From positions 311,001-375,000 of the forward strand of contig JALIZF010001870.1 in assembly GCA_029948255.1 (NCBI GenBank): a stretch of 64,000 bases of DNA, in the 5' to 3' direction. The stretch comes from Telmatactis stephensoni. Lineage: Eukaryota; Cnidaria; Anthozoa; Actiniaria; Isophelliidae. The notes below the pieces were generated by a model. It had not been told where the DNA came from. It searched no databases and saw nothing but the letters and a program-made list of their open reading frames with translations. Shown here in pieces: positions 44,318-56,225 of this stretch (its first letter is position 1; every line of letters starts with the position of its first letter). The position numbers and the translations under genes are program-made.

Positions 44318-46414
44318 GGTTCTTTGAGTTGTTGTTTATATTTCTCCCAGTTCAATTTCACATCACTTGGGGCAACCACAATTAATCGTACATAAAACAG
44401 ATCCACGTAAAAGAGTAGTCTTGACGTATTCTTCGTCCCTTGGGTTTTGCGAGTACAATAAAATAAATCCTTTCTATGTCACAACCTAAAGCGTACAATG
44501 ACACAGACCATAGGTTAACGATGAGAATCATGTAAAGAACGCCGGCCCACCTGATATTTAGGCAAATGGTTTTATATAAAACATAGTAATCTCACCTCAA
44601 CAGACTTTCTAAGTGAAGAAGACTACAGCGAAGAAGTATTCTAAAGTTAAGTCCACGTTCTAAACTAGCGATGTTCAGACAACATATGGATATGTCTAGG
44701 TACGGCAATTATCGACCCCCAAATCAACAGATATCGGCTGTACGGTTCACTGAGATCGGAGTCACTGAGACATGAAATTAAATTCACTAGATTCTGTAAA
44801 AACCACAGGGCTAAACCCAATACAACATCCTGTGGCGATTCGTTTATGAGTTATAATTTACATAGGAACTCACTTAGCGAAGGACAAGATACGTCGCGCG
44901 CTGATTGGTTGAAAAGGCCAGATGTTGCGATTTCATTGTTTGGATTCAAAGTGGCGTGGGGACGGGTGGTCTGTCCGGGTAAACAATCACAAGGACTCTG
45001 AGGCTGTGGAGTGACACCTACAAACAACTGGTATTGACCTACAGGCTTTTTATTCGTCTAAAACACAAAAAGTGTGTCTACAATTAAAGAGCACGAGGAT
45101 TAACTGGTGACATTTCTAGAGTGGAGTTTGTCTTGAGTGTCAAACAATTGTAGTAGCTTTATAGCTCGTGTTTGTTCCAATCACTTTTCCAGTTGTAGTC
45201 AAGCAAGCGAATCTTTTTAGGGTCATGATTTCAGTTAGTTTTTTTAACCATTTGGCAGGTGAATTGAAGAATTTTAGTTCATATCAACTTTTAGGTACCA
45301 CTTGTGTGCAGTGTTTTCTTTTTTACTTTTTGATGTCACAACTAAACTCGAGTACCCTAAGAAATTTGGTGTATTGGATAGCTGACAATTCAGAATGCAA
45401 ATGACAATTGTAACCTTGTTTCAACAACGTAACCTTTGATTTATCTTAACGCAAAGATGCAAATTCTTTGATTTCGCCTTTTTGAATTTTTTTAGGTTAC
45501 ACAATTTTTACAATCAGGCTACACAATTTTTACGATCTTCTCTGAAAAACCATAGCTTCTTTACAAGTCTTCATAGTAGCATATTTTGAACTTAATTTAT
45601 TTCAGTCTTTCTTTCTCAAGACAAAAAAAATTGAATTCTCTTCGCTTGAACAAATCCTTTCTTTAGAGATCAGCAGTCCTCCGAAAATTCGCAGTAGGAG
45701 AGAGAGATGTTTAGACAAATCCGCCAAATCCAGGGTTAATCCGTATGTCAATAAACTTGAAATGAGCTGCTCATTGCAGCAATAACAGGAACTGAGATGA
45801 AACGAGTGAGTTGAAAAGGAGAGAACGAAATCGAATTCTTTTGTTGGTGGTAACGAGGAAAAAAATTCGAGGACGTGTTTCCTTGATGGTTTCATTTATT
45901 GTACATGGTGTGAAGAGGAAATTGATGTTGACATAACAAAATAAACTAATTAGGAAGTAAAAACAATGTAAGAAGACAAAACTTAATTGGGCTTAGATAC
46001 TGATGGGGGAGGGGTGAGGTTCTAAAGCGGAAAGAAAACTTATTGTCACTACCCTCTCCACTAAGTGTAAACAATAAATCAGTTGGGGAGGGGTAGGAAG
46101 GGAAGACGACTGCACTTTGGGAAAAGACGGCCTATAAGATGATAAAACAAGCTGGAGAGGCGAGAGGCTCTAGAAGCATTTTAAATGAAAGATAACTTAA
46201 ATTAACTTAAATTTTTATGGTCCATTTTGGGTGAAAAGTCTTAACAACGCCGCACAATGCAATATTTACAATACTTTTATAAAGGAATGATATTTTTTCG
46301 GTTCAATTGTCAGACAGTCAGCGCTCCGGCCTCTAAGAGTAAATATTAACTTCTGTTTTCTTGAAATAACGAAAATTCTCGACAAGCCGTATAAACATCA
46401 ATAATTACGTGTAA

Positions 46415-46614
46415 GGAGGTGTTTACATGACACTAGGATCATCCCAGAAGGCGAATCATCCTACCTGCTATACATTTACTGCATTCTGTTTAGTAGAATG
46501 ATCCTAGTACCCGAAGTGAAGACACAAATTTCCATGTAAACAGAATGCAGTAAATGTATAGTAGGTAGGATGATTCGCCTGCTAGGATGATCCTAGTGCC
46601 ATGTAAACACCTCC
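46415..46614. mobile_element. PIF/Harbinger-like MITE, 200 bp, TAA target duplication, copy 1
   Basis: Ends GGAGGTGTTTACATG and CATGTAAACACCTCC are perfect inverts, flanked by TAA on both sides. The subterminal arms (GCGAATCATCCTACC / GGTAGGATGATTCGC) are also inverted. A second copy lies at 48220-48436. Confidence 0.85.
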
Positions 46615-47098
46615 TAAGTCTCTATTGGGTTTCACAATACCCCCAGGGCGACAATAAAGGCTGTGAGTTGAGTATGCTTTTCACGAAGGAAGACATTGTG
46701 ACGTCAGTAGTGTGACGTCATTAGGTAACATTTTCAGTTCTGTCCGTAAATAACTCGGTCACGTTCGTCGACTCACGAGAAGTTACTTTTATCCTTTTTT
46801 TTTTGCTAGATTTTTCCATAGGATGGATACATGGGAAGACGGGCTAGGATCACGCTAGCTGCATTCCCCTCATAGCCAGCACCTCAGTTTCAGTAGAGAG
46901 CTTAGACTGTTACTGGGACCGAGGATGGCTGCTTCAACACAGACCCTGATGCACTTTTTGGTGTTTTTAAATATTATTTATAATTATTAATGAATATGAC
47001 AAGTATATTACAGCGCCTGAACAGCCTTGCTGTTGTCACGATAGTCTCAGCATGATTGTGACGTCACGCAAGGGCTTTGCGTCACGATCTAGAGCGTA

Positions 47099-47285
47099 AG
47101 TAGTGACATAAGCATAAGCACAAGTAACATACACAGACTCAGTAATGTACTGCTCATTAGCAGTGCTTGTCTTTTCACTAGTGACATAAGCATAAGCACA
47201 AGTAACATACACAGACTCAGTGATGTACTGCTCATTAGCAGTGCTTGTCTTTTCACTAGTGACAAGCATAAGCACAGAGACACAA
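47099..47285. repeat. ~75 bp tandem array, reverse orientation of the 27.9 kb array
   Basis: Two and a half units contain CATAAGCACAAGTAACATAC and TACTGCTCATTAGCAGTGCT. Because 75 is divisible by three, the reverse strand stays open and mimics a repetitive protein. It is related to repeat family A through the AGACTCAGTAATG core. Confidence 0.8.
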
Positions 47286-48219
47286 GCAGATACTCCGTGA
47301 TGCAGCGTTCTTTCGATTTTGCATGCCTTCAGCATGATAAGCAGACGGCATAGCTAGACTGCTCACCACTTGTCTCCCATGGATTCGCACGCTCTGTGAT
47401 AATAGACCTTTTCAGCTTCGTACGCCGCAAATTGCCCATTTCAGACCACGTGACATTCCCTTGAGAATTGTTCTTTTATGATGAACATGATAAAATATTA
47501 ACTCATGAAAGAATTAAATCCCAAGAGAAACATCACATGGTCTATCACGCGACAGTAGACCCATGAGATAAATAAAACCCTGTGTACGTACATGTTTATT
47601 GATGGCGTATATGCTTAAAAGTTAGCAAGGCAAATCTGATGTACAATATTACACTGATAGTGAGCCTCGAGCTCATTCCATCTCTAAGCCAAGACAGATA
47701 TGGCTAGAAAATACTGAAATGCACGCAAAAAAACAATATATCCAAATATCGTTTATTAGTCAATGTTAAATTAATTAATACTTTTAACAAATTATTATTT
47801 TACTATTGCACAATTTCAGAATTCATGCTTAGCATTCGAAAAACATTTACTTAAGAATTTAATCAATATTAAAATATTCTCTAGTTATAAAACAAAAGTT
47901 ATCAAAAAGTGTTTACGTGAAAACTTTCATTTGAGTTTCGATTGACTAAATCTTACTCTGTATTACATACTTGTGAAACGCATTACTGGTCCCAGAGGTT
48001 CGCTGTGCTCGTAAAATAAATCGTAAAAAAATACAAGAAAAGCCTCTGGGACCAGGGTATACTCAGTTCAACAAAGTTTGATAATTCATCATGATAATTT
48101 CTAAAATTTTGTCGATTACTTTCAAGTTGTGGATAAAAAGCCATTTCAGAAGTTGTCGCTAAAAAGCACTCAAGACGGTACCGAAGGGTTTAATTGGTGA
48201 TGTTGACTGTTTTACCTAA

Positions 48220-48436
48220 GGGGGTGTTTACATGGCACTAGGATCATTCTAGCACTGGGATCATCCTAGCAGGCGAATCATCCTACCCACTATACATTTA
48301 CTATAATCTGTTTACATGGAAATTTGTGTCTTCACTTCGGGTGCTAGGATCATCCTACTAAACAGAATGCAATAAATGTATAGCAGGTAGGATGATTCGC
48401 CTGCTAGGATGATCCTAGTGCCATGTAAACACCCCC
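48220..48436. mobile_element. PIF/Harbinger-like MITE, 217 bp, TAA target duplication, copy 2
   Basis: Ends GGGGGTGTTTACATGGCACT and AGTGCCATGTAAACACCCCC are flanked by TAA. The asymmetric centre (GAAATTTGTGTCTTCACTTC) is inverted relative to copy 1. Confidence 0.85.
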
Positions 48437-48927
48437 TAAAACTAGACGTTAACATAAACTTTCGGAACACAAAATCATCAAAACAGTTCTTTGTCGGTAA
48501 TGGACCTAATCGGCTAATGAGTTGCTATGTATGTTTTTGCCCAATTCAAAACCTCTGGAAATAAGATTCTTTGTCTTTTACATTTCGATATGATGTAGAA
48601 ACAAAAGTTCCTATTCCCAGAGATTTTGAATTGGATGGAAACATAGATAGCAATGCGTTTGTATTATCTGAAACCGCTCGAGTGTTTTTTGATGACAACA
48701 TGTTGCGCCGGTACTTTGCGTCAAAAAAATCATTTCCTTTTCAAAAATCCTTGATTAGATGGACAAAATTTACTACAATGTCAACTCATAACCACTGCTT
48801 GAGTTAGATAAACGAGCAAATTAGAACTTTCAAACGTAACTGAGTTTAAGTCCTGTCAACTTGTTGATGTAAACCCAACCCATGCGCAACCACTGATTTC
48901 CATCCACGAGTTATCCATATTGTGAAT

Positions 48928-50164
48928 TCAGTAAAATAAATGAGCAGGATTAGTACTGTTCAACAATCTAGCTATATCAAGTCCATGTGAATACCGCACA
49001 ATAGAATGAGAACTAGCTGGTGGACTTCCATTTTTATCACTATTTCTACAATCAATATTAAAATCCAAAGGGGAGATGGAATCGCTGGGAGAAGAAGGCG
49101 ACTTGTCGGGGCTGTACTTCGGCTTCTTCCGTAATACCGTATCATTCAATCTCTTTATTTCTTCAGCTTTTCTCTGTAACTGTGGTAGATAGAGCTTTGT
49201 GTAAGAATCCCTTTGGTTTTTGTCTTGTGACTTTCCAGTTAAACTTGGAATCGTATTGATATATGGAAGAGATGTGGAGAGTTTTTTGCTGTTCTCGTTA
49301 CCTCGCTCGAAATTTGGTTTGCGTATTTCTGGTGAACTCGGTCCTCTGATCTCTGGATTACTTTTCGAACGATGAAGAACATGTAGTTGATGCTCTTGAT
49401 CTTTGCTAGAGTCTGACAGAGAGGATCTGAGTAGATCCGTAGTGTTTTCTCGCTTTGAAGGAGTTAGAGGTGATCCCCTCTTCGCTTCTATCCACAGGTT
49501 CAGCCTCCTCGAAAAGTTGATCCACTTCTTTATACAATTCAGTAGCTTGTCGCTCCAAATGGACGACAGCTTTAGCGTTCATTTCATGAATTCTCGACTC
49601 CTTTCCTCTTCGCCTTAGCATTCTTACTATTGAATTTTTAGGTATTGGCTTAGGTACATTTTTAGCTGTTCTTGTTACATCGCCATCATATTCTTGTCCG
49701 ATGAAGACTTTGGGGAGGGAGAATCCCTCTCGTACAACAGCTTGATTTTCCCTGCTTTCTACATCTTCCTTATTTTCAGAAGTGCTCCGTTTAATGTTTG
49801 TTTTTTCTTTGGGTTTCTTTTTTTCTGCGCTGGCGGCGTCGATTTTTGTTGGTTCATTTTTCGCTTCGTTTCGACTTTCTGTCTGACTTAAGGCTGATGC
49901 GTTTCCATTGGCAACGTTCTCCTTAACTTCTGTTGCAGAATTCTCTTTTTCCTCAGATTTCTTTTTTTCCTTTTCTTCTTTATTCTTCTCCTTTTTTGGC
50001 TTTATTTTGGGTATGAATCGAACTTCTACAAGACTATTAAAGCGAACTCTTTTCTCTTGTGTAGATTTGTCTGGTTCTCTAATTTTTACTGTCACAAGAA
50101 CTCCTTGAAGTTGGCTCTGAACTTCGGAGGTCGAATCCTGGTCATCGCTTCCCGACGATGACAT
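48928..50164 (-). CDS. Single-exon Lys/Ser-rich protein with RVxF PP1 docking motif, interrupted by a one-base frameshift (~411 aa if continuous)
   Basis: The frame from ATG 50164 reads 252 aa and ends at 49406. A second frame, one base out, continues without a stop to 48928 (SPLTPSKRENTT, PYINTIPSLTGK, QLQRKAEEIKRL, PKYSPDKSPSSPSD). The change falls at about 49470-49500, where the coding strand has GAGGGG; an extra base in that G run would explain it. The N-terminus is acidic and Ser-rich, followed by KRVRFN (about residue 38), a canonical RVxF motif for protein phosphatase 1. A long Lys/Glu segment and a predicted helix (MNAKAVVHLERQATELYKEV) come next. I do not recognise the family. Its N-terminus resembles that of the 54178-55026 gene. 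Confidence 0.6.
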
Positions 50165-52378
50165 GCTGACAACAGCTCAAAACGTTTCGTTGTGGTTTCG
50201 CTCCAAATTATCCAACACAGAGCTGTGTCAAGGATCACTCTTTCGAGAAAATTCCACTTAAACTACATGAGTGAGAACCTTGTCAACAAATTAGCGCTCA
50301 AATTAGATCCTCTGGCACCTGCCTTCCAATTACTGAGGTTTGTTATGCAAGGCTAATTACTTGGTCGTCCCACATTTGACACGTTTTCCAGGCTAATATT
50401 TAATGATGTTGAAGTAAACATCGAACTTATTTGTATAGTTCCAAAACAAATTCCTTACAAATCCTTAGGAGGTGATTTAGCACCTACTTTGCAAGTCAAT
50501 ACACCAGAGATATAGTACAAAATTGAGCTAAAGGTTATTTTTTTGGAGAAGGAAGGTGTTGCACTTTTTGCAGGTATTTGCACCTTGTTGTCAATGGAGA
50601 TTTCAAACACTGAATTGCTTTTATTCGACGAAGTGGACGAAGGCAAAAGCGTACCTCTTCAAATTAAAATACAGTACATTGTACAACTCGAAAATAGGCC
50701 ATACAACTGAAATTTTCTCAACAAGTTAGTTCTTGTATCTTCTTGTCCAAAGAATAAAACAAACTTTTGGCCCTGTCTTTAACGAGGAGAAACGTAAGCA
50801 AATTCTTTGCAGCTATCAAAATGCGGAGGTGTATTGTGTTTGCAAAAACACAAGCAGTGCATGTAGAAGAAGAAACTGGAGTTTTCCAACACAAACCTTA
50901 GGTCACTCAATGCAAAGACGTCCACTGAAGTTTCTTCTTGTGGCCGCGTTGAATCTTACGTATGAATAATGCAGAATATGTCAGTAATTCTTCGAATTGA
51001 TATTTGGCGAAGTTTGAGTACGAAATAAATTATTGATCATGAAAGTTGTAGTTCATATATGCATATGGTCCAATATAGGTCCCTTGTGCAATATTATTAA
51101 AAGCTTTTGGCCCAAATACTAATTTGCCAATGTACGTTCTCTAACGTGCTGGGAGCTAGTGTGCTTATGGCCTTATTATTGTCGTATAGAATACACTTCA
51201 AGACACTATTTGCCGTGACTACAGCCCGGTATATGACAGCGTTTGTTTTGAAATCTTTGCACGTATTTTCTTGCTCCGAGCAAAAAGAGCAGACAGTAAA
51301 GAGGCCACCCCTGGGACGTGATTTTTGATGACTGTTTCTGTTCCTGAACACAATTTTACCAATGTAGACTTTCAAAAATATTTTTATCTTGGCCGCTCTC
51401 TTTAACGTTAAAATATTCAGTAATATAATGGTTTCTTTAGAACTAGAGTTGCTTTTGTTGTTCTTTCCTGGATGCAGCAAAACAATGCTGCATAAATAAC
51501 ACTGAGCCACAAAAAACAGTTTTCCTTTAGTTTCTTTGAATAAAAAACTCAAAATAACCAACAATCGTCCATATCCTTTAAATGATGAAACCTTTTTCCA
51601 ACTGTGGTTCCAAGAGAGTGTCTCTTAAACTCGTACTGAAAACTTGTCTTCAATCAGCTACGCACATTGTTAGAAAACAACCAAGGATTTAAAGCTTCAA
51701 AATGCCAAGCTATTACTTTGGAAGAAACCAATCGGGCACAAAATTAAATCAAAAACGTCTTCAGTTATTCACCGTTCATTCCCATTGCTCTTTGTCCACG
51801 TGAAAAGCCCGCAATTACCAAGAAAGTCAAGAGGCCATCAAACGGCTAGCTACAAATATAATAACATCAACATACTTCAAACGTTTCCTGTCATAAATTG
51901 GAACACGTAGACGAACGCTTAATCAACAAAAACGCTAATTAACAATTCTAAGTGACTACGGAGTGTTAAGAGCATGATAATAACGGAACAAGGAAAAGGC
52001 TTTTGTGTGGGGTGTCAAGCTTTTGATTTGTATTGTATTGTATAAGGCTTTTACAGAAAGCTTGTTATCATAGAATTTAGAGACTAATGAATTTACGTAA
52101 TTTCCTACATAAGATTACGTATTGCGCCTGGCTAGTCTTTCCCATGTGTTATTAAAGACTAATGCATGTCACGTGACAAAATATTTTAGTCGAGACTTTG
52201 TAACACAGGAATCCCGAGGCCAAAAAGCTACGTTATTTATTTGCACCAGATATTTCCAGTATAATGAATGAGACAATAAAAACCTAGTACAAATTGAGTG
52301 TAATCCAAGGTATTGTTTCATAAACGAAATCTCTTCAGCTGTTACACGGAGACATGTACGTCTCACGTACGCGATTGC

Positions 52379-52645
52379 TATTTCATTATGACGTCACGGT
52401 TTGTTGATGAGGGGGACAGAATCGTCTAGAACAATAGAAAAAGTTTTAACTCAAATGATCTGGTACCTAAAAAGTCGATTCCAAAATGCACAGGTATTAG
52501 TGACTGTTACCGCTTTTCTACGGTCTACAAAACGGCATTTAATATCGATTTTTCCTTGTGTTGTTACTGTTCTGTCTCCCTCCCACGATCATGATCCTTT
52601 GCGTTTAAACAATAGAATGTTTTGATGTGACGTCATAATGAAATA
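52379..52645. mobile_element. Foldback element with TTTCATTATGACGTCAC ends
   Basis: TTTCATTATGACGTCAC and GTGACGTCATAATGAAA are exact inverted ends, about 265 bp apart. Each end carries a full CRE octamer, so every insertion would deliver two CREB/ATF sites. Confidence 0.6.
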
Positions 52646-53777
52646 AAGAAATTTGCAACGACGATTTTTCGCTGTTAAGTTGCGTAAAAAAATTGAGGCT
52701 GTACGTAAGTAATATATCGGCACACGGAACGATTTTTACGGAAATTTTGGCTTCCGCAACGAGTTGCGAGTTTTTTAATTGAAGTCAAAAACTTGCAACG
52801 CCAAATCATGAAATTGTTGAAGCGCCTTCAAGAAAAATTGCCGATGCAAATTATTCCTTCAGCTTTGTGACTGCATGGCCGCATCTTTATATATGTTAAT
52901 TATATAGAAGACGTTCAGATGAATACCCATACAATCACTAAGCTCAAGAGTGAATTTCACAAGGTTTTTCCAAACATTTCCATAGTCAGTTTTTAACTCA
53001 GTCAAACTTCTTCGGCTTTGCTCTTTCGTGAATTGCGCGAAAGTAATACCGCGTTTTGCAGCAATGCAATGTTGCCTCCAAGTATGCGCGAGCATACATT
53101 GTAGGAAACTAAAGAGGAATGTCCACATCAAAACTGGTCTATAGGTTTCTCTGTCCGAAATAAATATTCTGGACATAGTGAATATCTCCAGTCCACAAAA
53201 GCTTTTCTAAACATCCAATTTATCAGTAATATATTATCAGAAATTTATCTCGTTTACAGCTTTGCGGTTTTTGGTTGAAAATGAAACATCCACAAGCAAC
53301 GTGAAAGAAGTGACGCTGGTAACGTTTCAGCTTAAGCTCACGTCACAAGTGAGGGTGGGCCCGGCGTTCACATGGACGATTTGTGTCGAGCTCAGTAATT
53401 TCGTCACGGGACGGGTTTCAGCCCGAACCTTCGTCCCGCGGGTAGAAGAGACTCGCGCAGCGCAAATGAATCCACCCTACCCCCCATGAAAGAAGCAAAT
53501 TGTCTCCACTTAAACGTCTCACTAGAAAATCATGTAAAACTGGCTCGTCCCACGATGAAGTCATCGCCGCATTTCTCAAAGCGTGCGTGTAACAGTACTC
53601 GTACTCGCGCGTAAACTCCAAAATCGTGTTTGGTTTTTATGAGGATCGATTTACAAGTGTTTTCCGAGTCTTTTTCAAAAGCCAGGACCTTTTACTAATT
53701 TGCTGTCCGTCCTGTTTGTCGAGTTTGTTTATGGAACCTTCCTTTTGTCTACGATGAACTGATGCATATTACACACG

Positions 53778-54016
53778 TTTTTACGAGATTAATGTACGAG
53801 ATTTAATGAGTTTTTACGAGATTTCAGTACGAGATTTTACGAGTTTTTACGAGATTTCAGTACGAGATTTTACGAGTTTTTACGAGGATTTTACGAGATT
53901 TCAGTACGAGATTTTACGAGTTTTTACGAGATTTCAGTACGAGATTTTACGAGTTTTTACGAGATTTCAATACGAGATTTTACGAGTTTTTACGAGGATT
54001 TTACGAGTTTTACGGA
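53778..54016. repeat. 27-33 bp minisatellite (TTTTACGAGATTTCAGTACGAGA-type)
   Basis: Units built from TTTTACGAG and ATTTCAGTACGAG alternate for 240 bp. The forward strand stays open (YEISVRDFTSF-like repeats). The regular repetition is the only reason for that open frame. Confidence 0.9.
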
Positions 54017-54177
54017 CGCTTTGTTAAGGTTCTGTTGTGTAGTCATGGCTGTCTAATTAATTGAAGGATTTGATAGAGCATACTAAAAATTATACTAATT
54101 AGTAATAACTATAGGGTCTTCAATTGTTATATTTATACTCTATAGATATCTTCTATACATAAAGCATTTATAGTTTA

Positions 54178-55026
54178 TCAATATAATATACTATTCGGGA
54201 TCATCCATGCTGGTTGTATTGAACTTTCTCGCTTGGGGTTCCTTTGTTTAGTTTCCTTGGTACCATTTGTGAACGGAATCCAACTTTCAACATCTCTGGA
54301 AAGTTCGCTAAACTTTGGTTCTTGCTCGGGTAATGTTAATAAACGATCTGTTTTTCTTGTGGAATAATTTATCTCCTCCATGCTTAAGCTTCTTTTAGGG
54401 GTGTTTGTAAAGAAACCGCGTTTGCTGTCATAACTGCGTTCTTTAGCGGGCGCAAGACTTTCTTGAGCTGAAATCCGATTTCGCACAACAGCGTTTTCAA
54501 TAGCTTTCTTTAAATCTGAGTTATAAGTGATTTTAGGTAAGACGATGTCAGTTTGAGGGATTTCAGTTGATCCACGATGTGACAGCTTTAGTTTGACTTC
54601 GGGGACGACTCCAGTCGGCGAAATTTTCTTTGTTTTCTTATCAACAGTGAGAGCTTTATCAAATCCACCTCTCTTTTGTGGTATCTCTGTAGACAGAACA
54701 CTAGAATCTAAAGATAATACATGGTTTGAAGGGCTTGCTAAAGATCTTGAAGTTCCGCGACTTTTGTTGTCAGTTTTGACAGTTTTTTTGACTTTCTTGT
54801 TCTTGGTTTGTTTTGGTCGGCTTCGGTTTTCCGATTCCATAAATCTCAATTTTTGATTCTTACAAACTTCGTTGACAAGTTTGTTTCTTCTGGTCGCCGC
54901 CCTTGTGCCGCTTAAACGATCCCATTTATTGGGGATTTCAAAGACTTCATCGTTCAAGTCGAATCGTACCTTCTTCCCTGAAGAGATAGACGAGAGTCTT
55001 TCGTCTTCGGATGTTGAGCTATCCAT
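54178..55026 (-). CDS. Single-exon basic Ser-rich protein with RVxF PP1 docking motif (282 aa)
   Basis: The frame is complete and uninterrupted from ATG 55026. The N-terminus (MDSSTSEDERLSSISSG) is acidic and Ser-rich, then KKVRFDLNDEVFEIPNKW carries a canonical RVxF motif at about residues 19-23. The same layout opens the 48928-50164 gene (KRVRFNSLVEVRFIPK): K-x-V-R-F, then E-V-x-F-I-P. The middle is Lys/Ser-rich and disordered, with KRSLSMEEI (basophilic kinase site). The C-terminus ends RDVESWIPF and QPAWMIPNSIL. No family is recognised. Binding to protein phosphatase 1 is inferred from the motif. It is intronless, like its neighbours on the same strand. Confidence 0.7.
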   Translation of the reverse strand: MDSSTSEDERLSSISSGKKVRFDLNDEVFEIPNKWDRLSGTRAATRRNKLVNEVCKNQKLRFMESENRSRPKQTKNKKVKKTVKTDNKSRGTSRSLASPSNHVLSLDSSVLSTEIPQKRGGFDKALTVDKKTKKISPTGVVPEVKLKLSHRGSTEIPQTDIVLPKITYNSDLKKAIENAVVRNRISAQESLAPAKERSYDSKRGFFTNTPKRSLSMEEINYSTRKTDRLLTLPEQEPKFSELSRDVESWIPFTNGTKETKQRNPKRESSIQPAWMIPNSILY

Positions 55027-55754
55027 GGTTTGACTCTAGTCGCTATGGTGTCATCTTCTTTAGAAGTTCTTGCCTCAATTCATTAATAACTTTGTTAATG
55101 AATTCATCCAATAGATTTAGAGTAACAACACTGAGAAATCATGTCGCTTAATAATAAACATCTATATCTACCTCCTCGATGACTGACGTCAAGTCATGGT
55201 TCTCCTTCTAAAGCACTTCATAACTTATTAAAAGTCATGACTGAGCTTGACTAAAGACTTGAGCTGTGAATAACAAAGAGATGGTGTCTATGGACGGGAT
55301 TAGGCTTGTGCTATTGTGACGTCCTGGCAGTCTTTAATCTGAGATAAAGCCTAAACATACACATAATTCAACCTCGTTTGTACGACTTTCCCTTAAAGGT
55401 CGGGTTAACGAGGTAGCCAATCTATTCGACTCCTTCAAAGTCGCATTTATAATCGGCGCAGCTCATTACTTCGACTTTGCTTTCAAGTCAGAAGTGCAGG
55501 TTCAGGATTTTTTAGCAACAGAGGTGATAAATTCGACATTCAAGCCAATTGCCAGTTCAACGTTTGGAATCGTATTTCGACAGTAGAAAGAAGACTAGCC
55601 TGCGGAGGAGGCTAGTTCGAGAGACATTTCTGTTTTTATTTGTTTGTTTGTTTTGTTTTGTTTTTTGTTTTTTGCCGCGAAGTGACAAGACATTTTCAAA
55701 TTTGCAGATGTGAGTGAGAAAGTAGATGCCTCTGACACCACGTAAAAGTTCTGA

Positions 55755-56225
55755 TTTCGGAGGTTGTATCGTGGTTGCATAAGAGGAGTACTTTGATTCC
55801 CATGGAGTTTTAACACTCGGTCAAGTTGGAATTTGACTATTACATGGTCGGATTTCGGAGGTTGTACCAAGGTCGTGTTCATCGCTTTAGAAGTTTTCAG
55901 ACTTTGATTTCTTTTCAAGAATCGGTCAAGTTTTCAGTGGTCGGTCAAGTTTGAATTTGACTATTGCATGGTCGGATTTCGGAGGTTGTACCGCAAGGTC
56001 GTATTCATCGAGTTAGAAGTTTTCAGACTGATTTCTTTTCGAGAATCGGTCAAGTTGGAGTTTGACTATTGCATGGTCGGATTTCGGAGGTTGTACCAAG
56101 GTCGTGTTCATCGAGTTAGAAGTTTTCAGACTGATTTCTTTTCGAGTATCGGTCAAGTTTTTGGTCGGTCAAGTTTGAATTTGACTATTGCATGGTCGGA
56201 TTTCGGAGGTTATACTATGATTGTG
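55755..56225. repeat. Tandem repeat, four-plus units of 105-124 bp
   Basis: TGGTCGGATTTCGGAGGTT recurs at 55845, 55969, 56074 and 56193, with an older unit near 55755. Each unit also has TTTTCAGACTGATTTCTTTT-like and GGTCAAGTTTGAATTTGAC words. The units differ in length by small deletions. Confidence 0.85.

Larger units (their letters stand above)
44318..48927. other. Intergenic region rich in foldback elements
   Basis: It contains Harbinger-like MITEs (46415-46614 and 48220-48436), the reversed 75 bp array (47099-47285), a degraded MITE (47404-47552) and part of another (48503-48656). CRE octamers occur at about 46700-46720. No gene is recognised; short frames at 45.2 and 45.6 kb lack support. 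Confidence 0.5.
50165..54177. other. Intergenic region
   Basis: It contains a foldback element with CRE-bearing ends (52379-52645) and a 27-33 bp minisatellite (53778-54016). Frames at 51.1-51.6 and 52.9-53.2 kb have no homology that I recognise and lack exon borders. The rest shows nothing. Confidence 0.5.

Noticed and set aside
47036..47335. 99 aa minus-strand frame with two identical peptide repeats
   Set aside because: It is produced by the 75 bp tandem array, whose length is divisible by three. The same array at 28 kb shows no matching gene.
48571..48807. 78 aa + frame starting MSFTFRYDVETK
   Set aside because: Its first half lies in a worn copy of the MITE found at 57953-58123, and it has no coding parallel there.
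51097..51564. 155 aa minus-strand frame
   Set aside because: It has hydrophobic, Lys-rich AT-biased composition and no motif, start context or neighbour support. It is probably chance.
53806..54027. 73 aa frame of FYEISVRDFT repeats
   Set aside because: It is the direct translation of a minisatellite, with no start context or flanking coding sequence.
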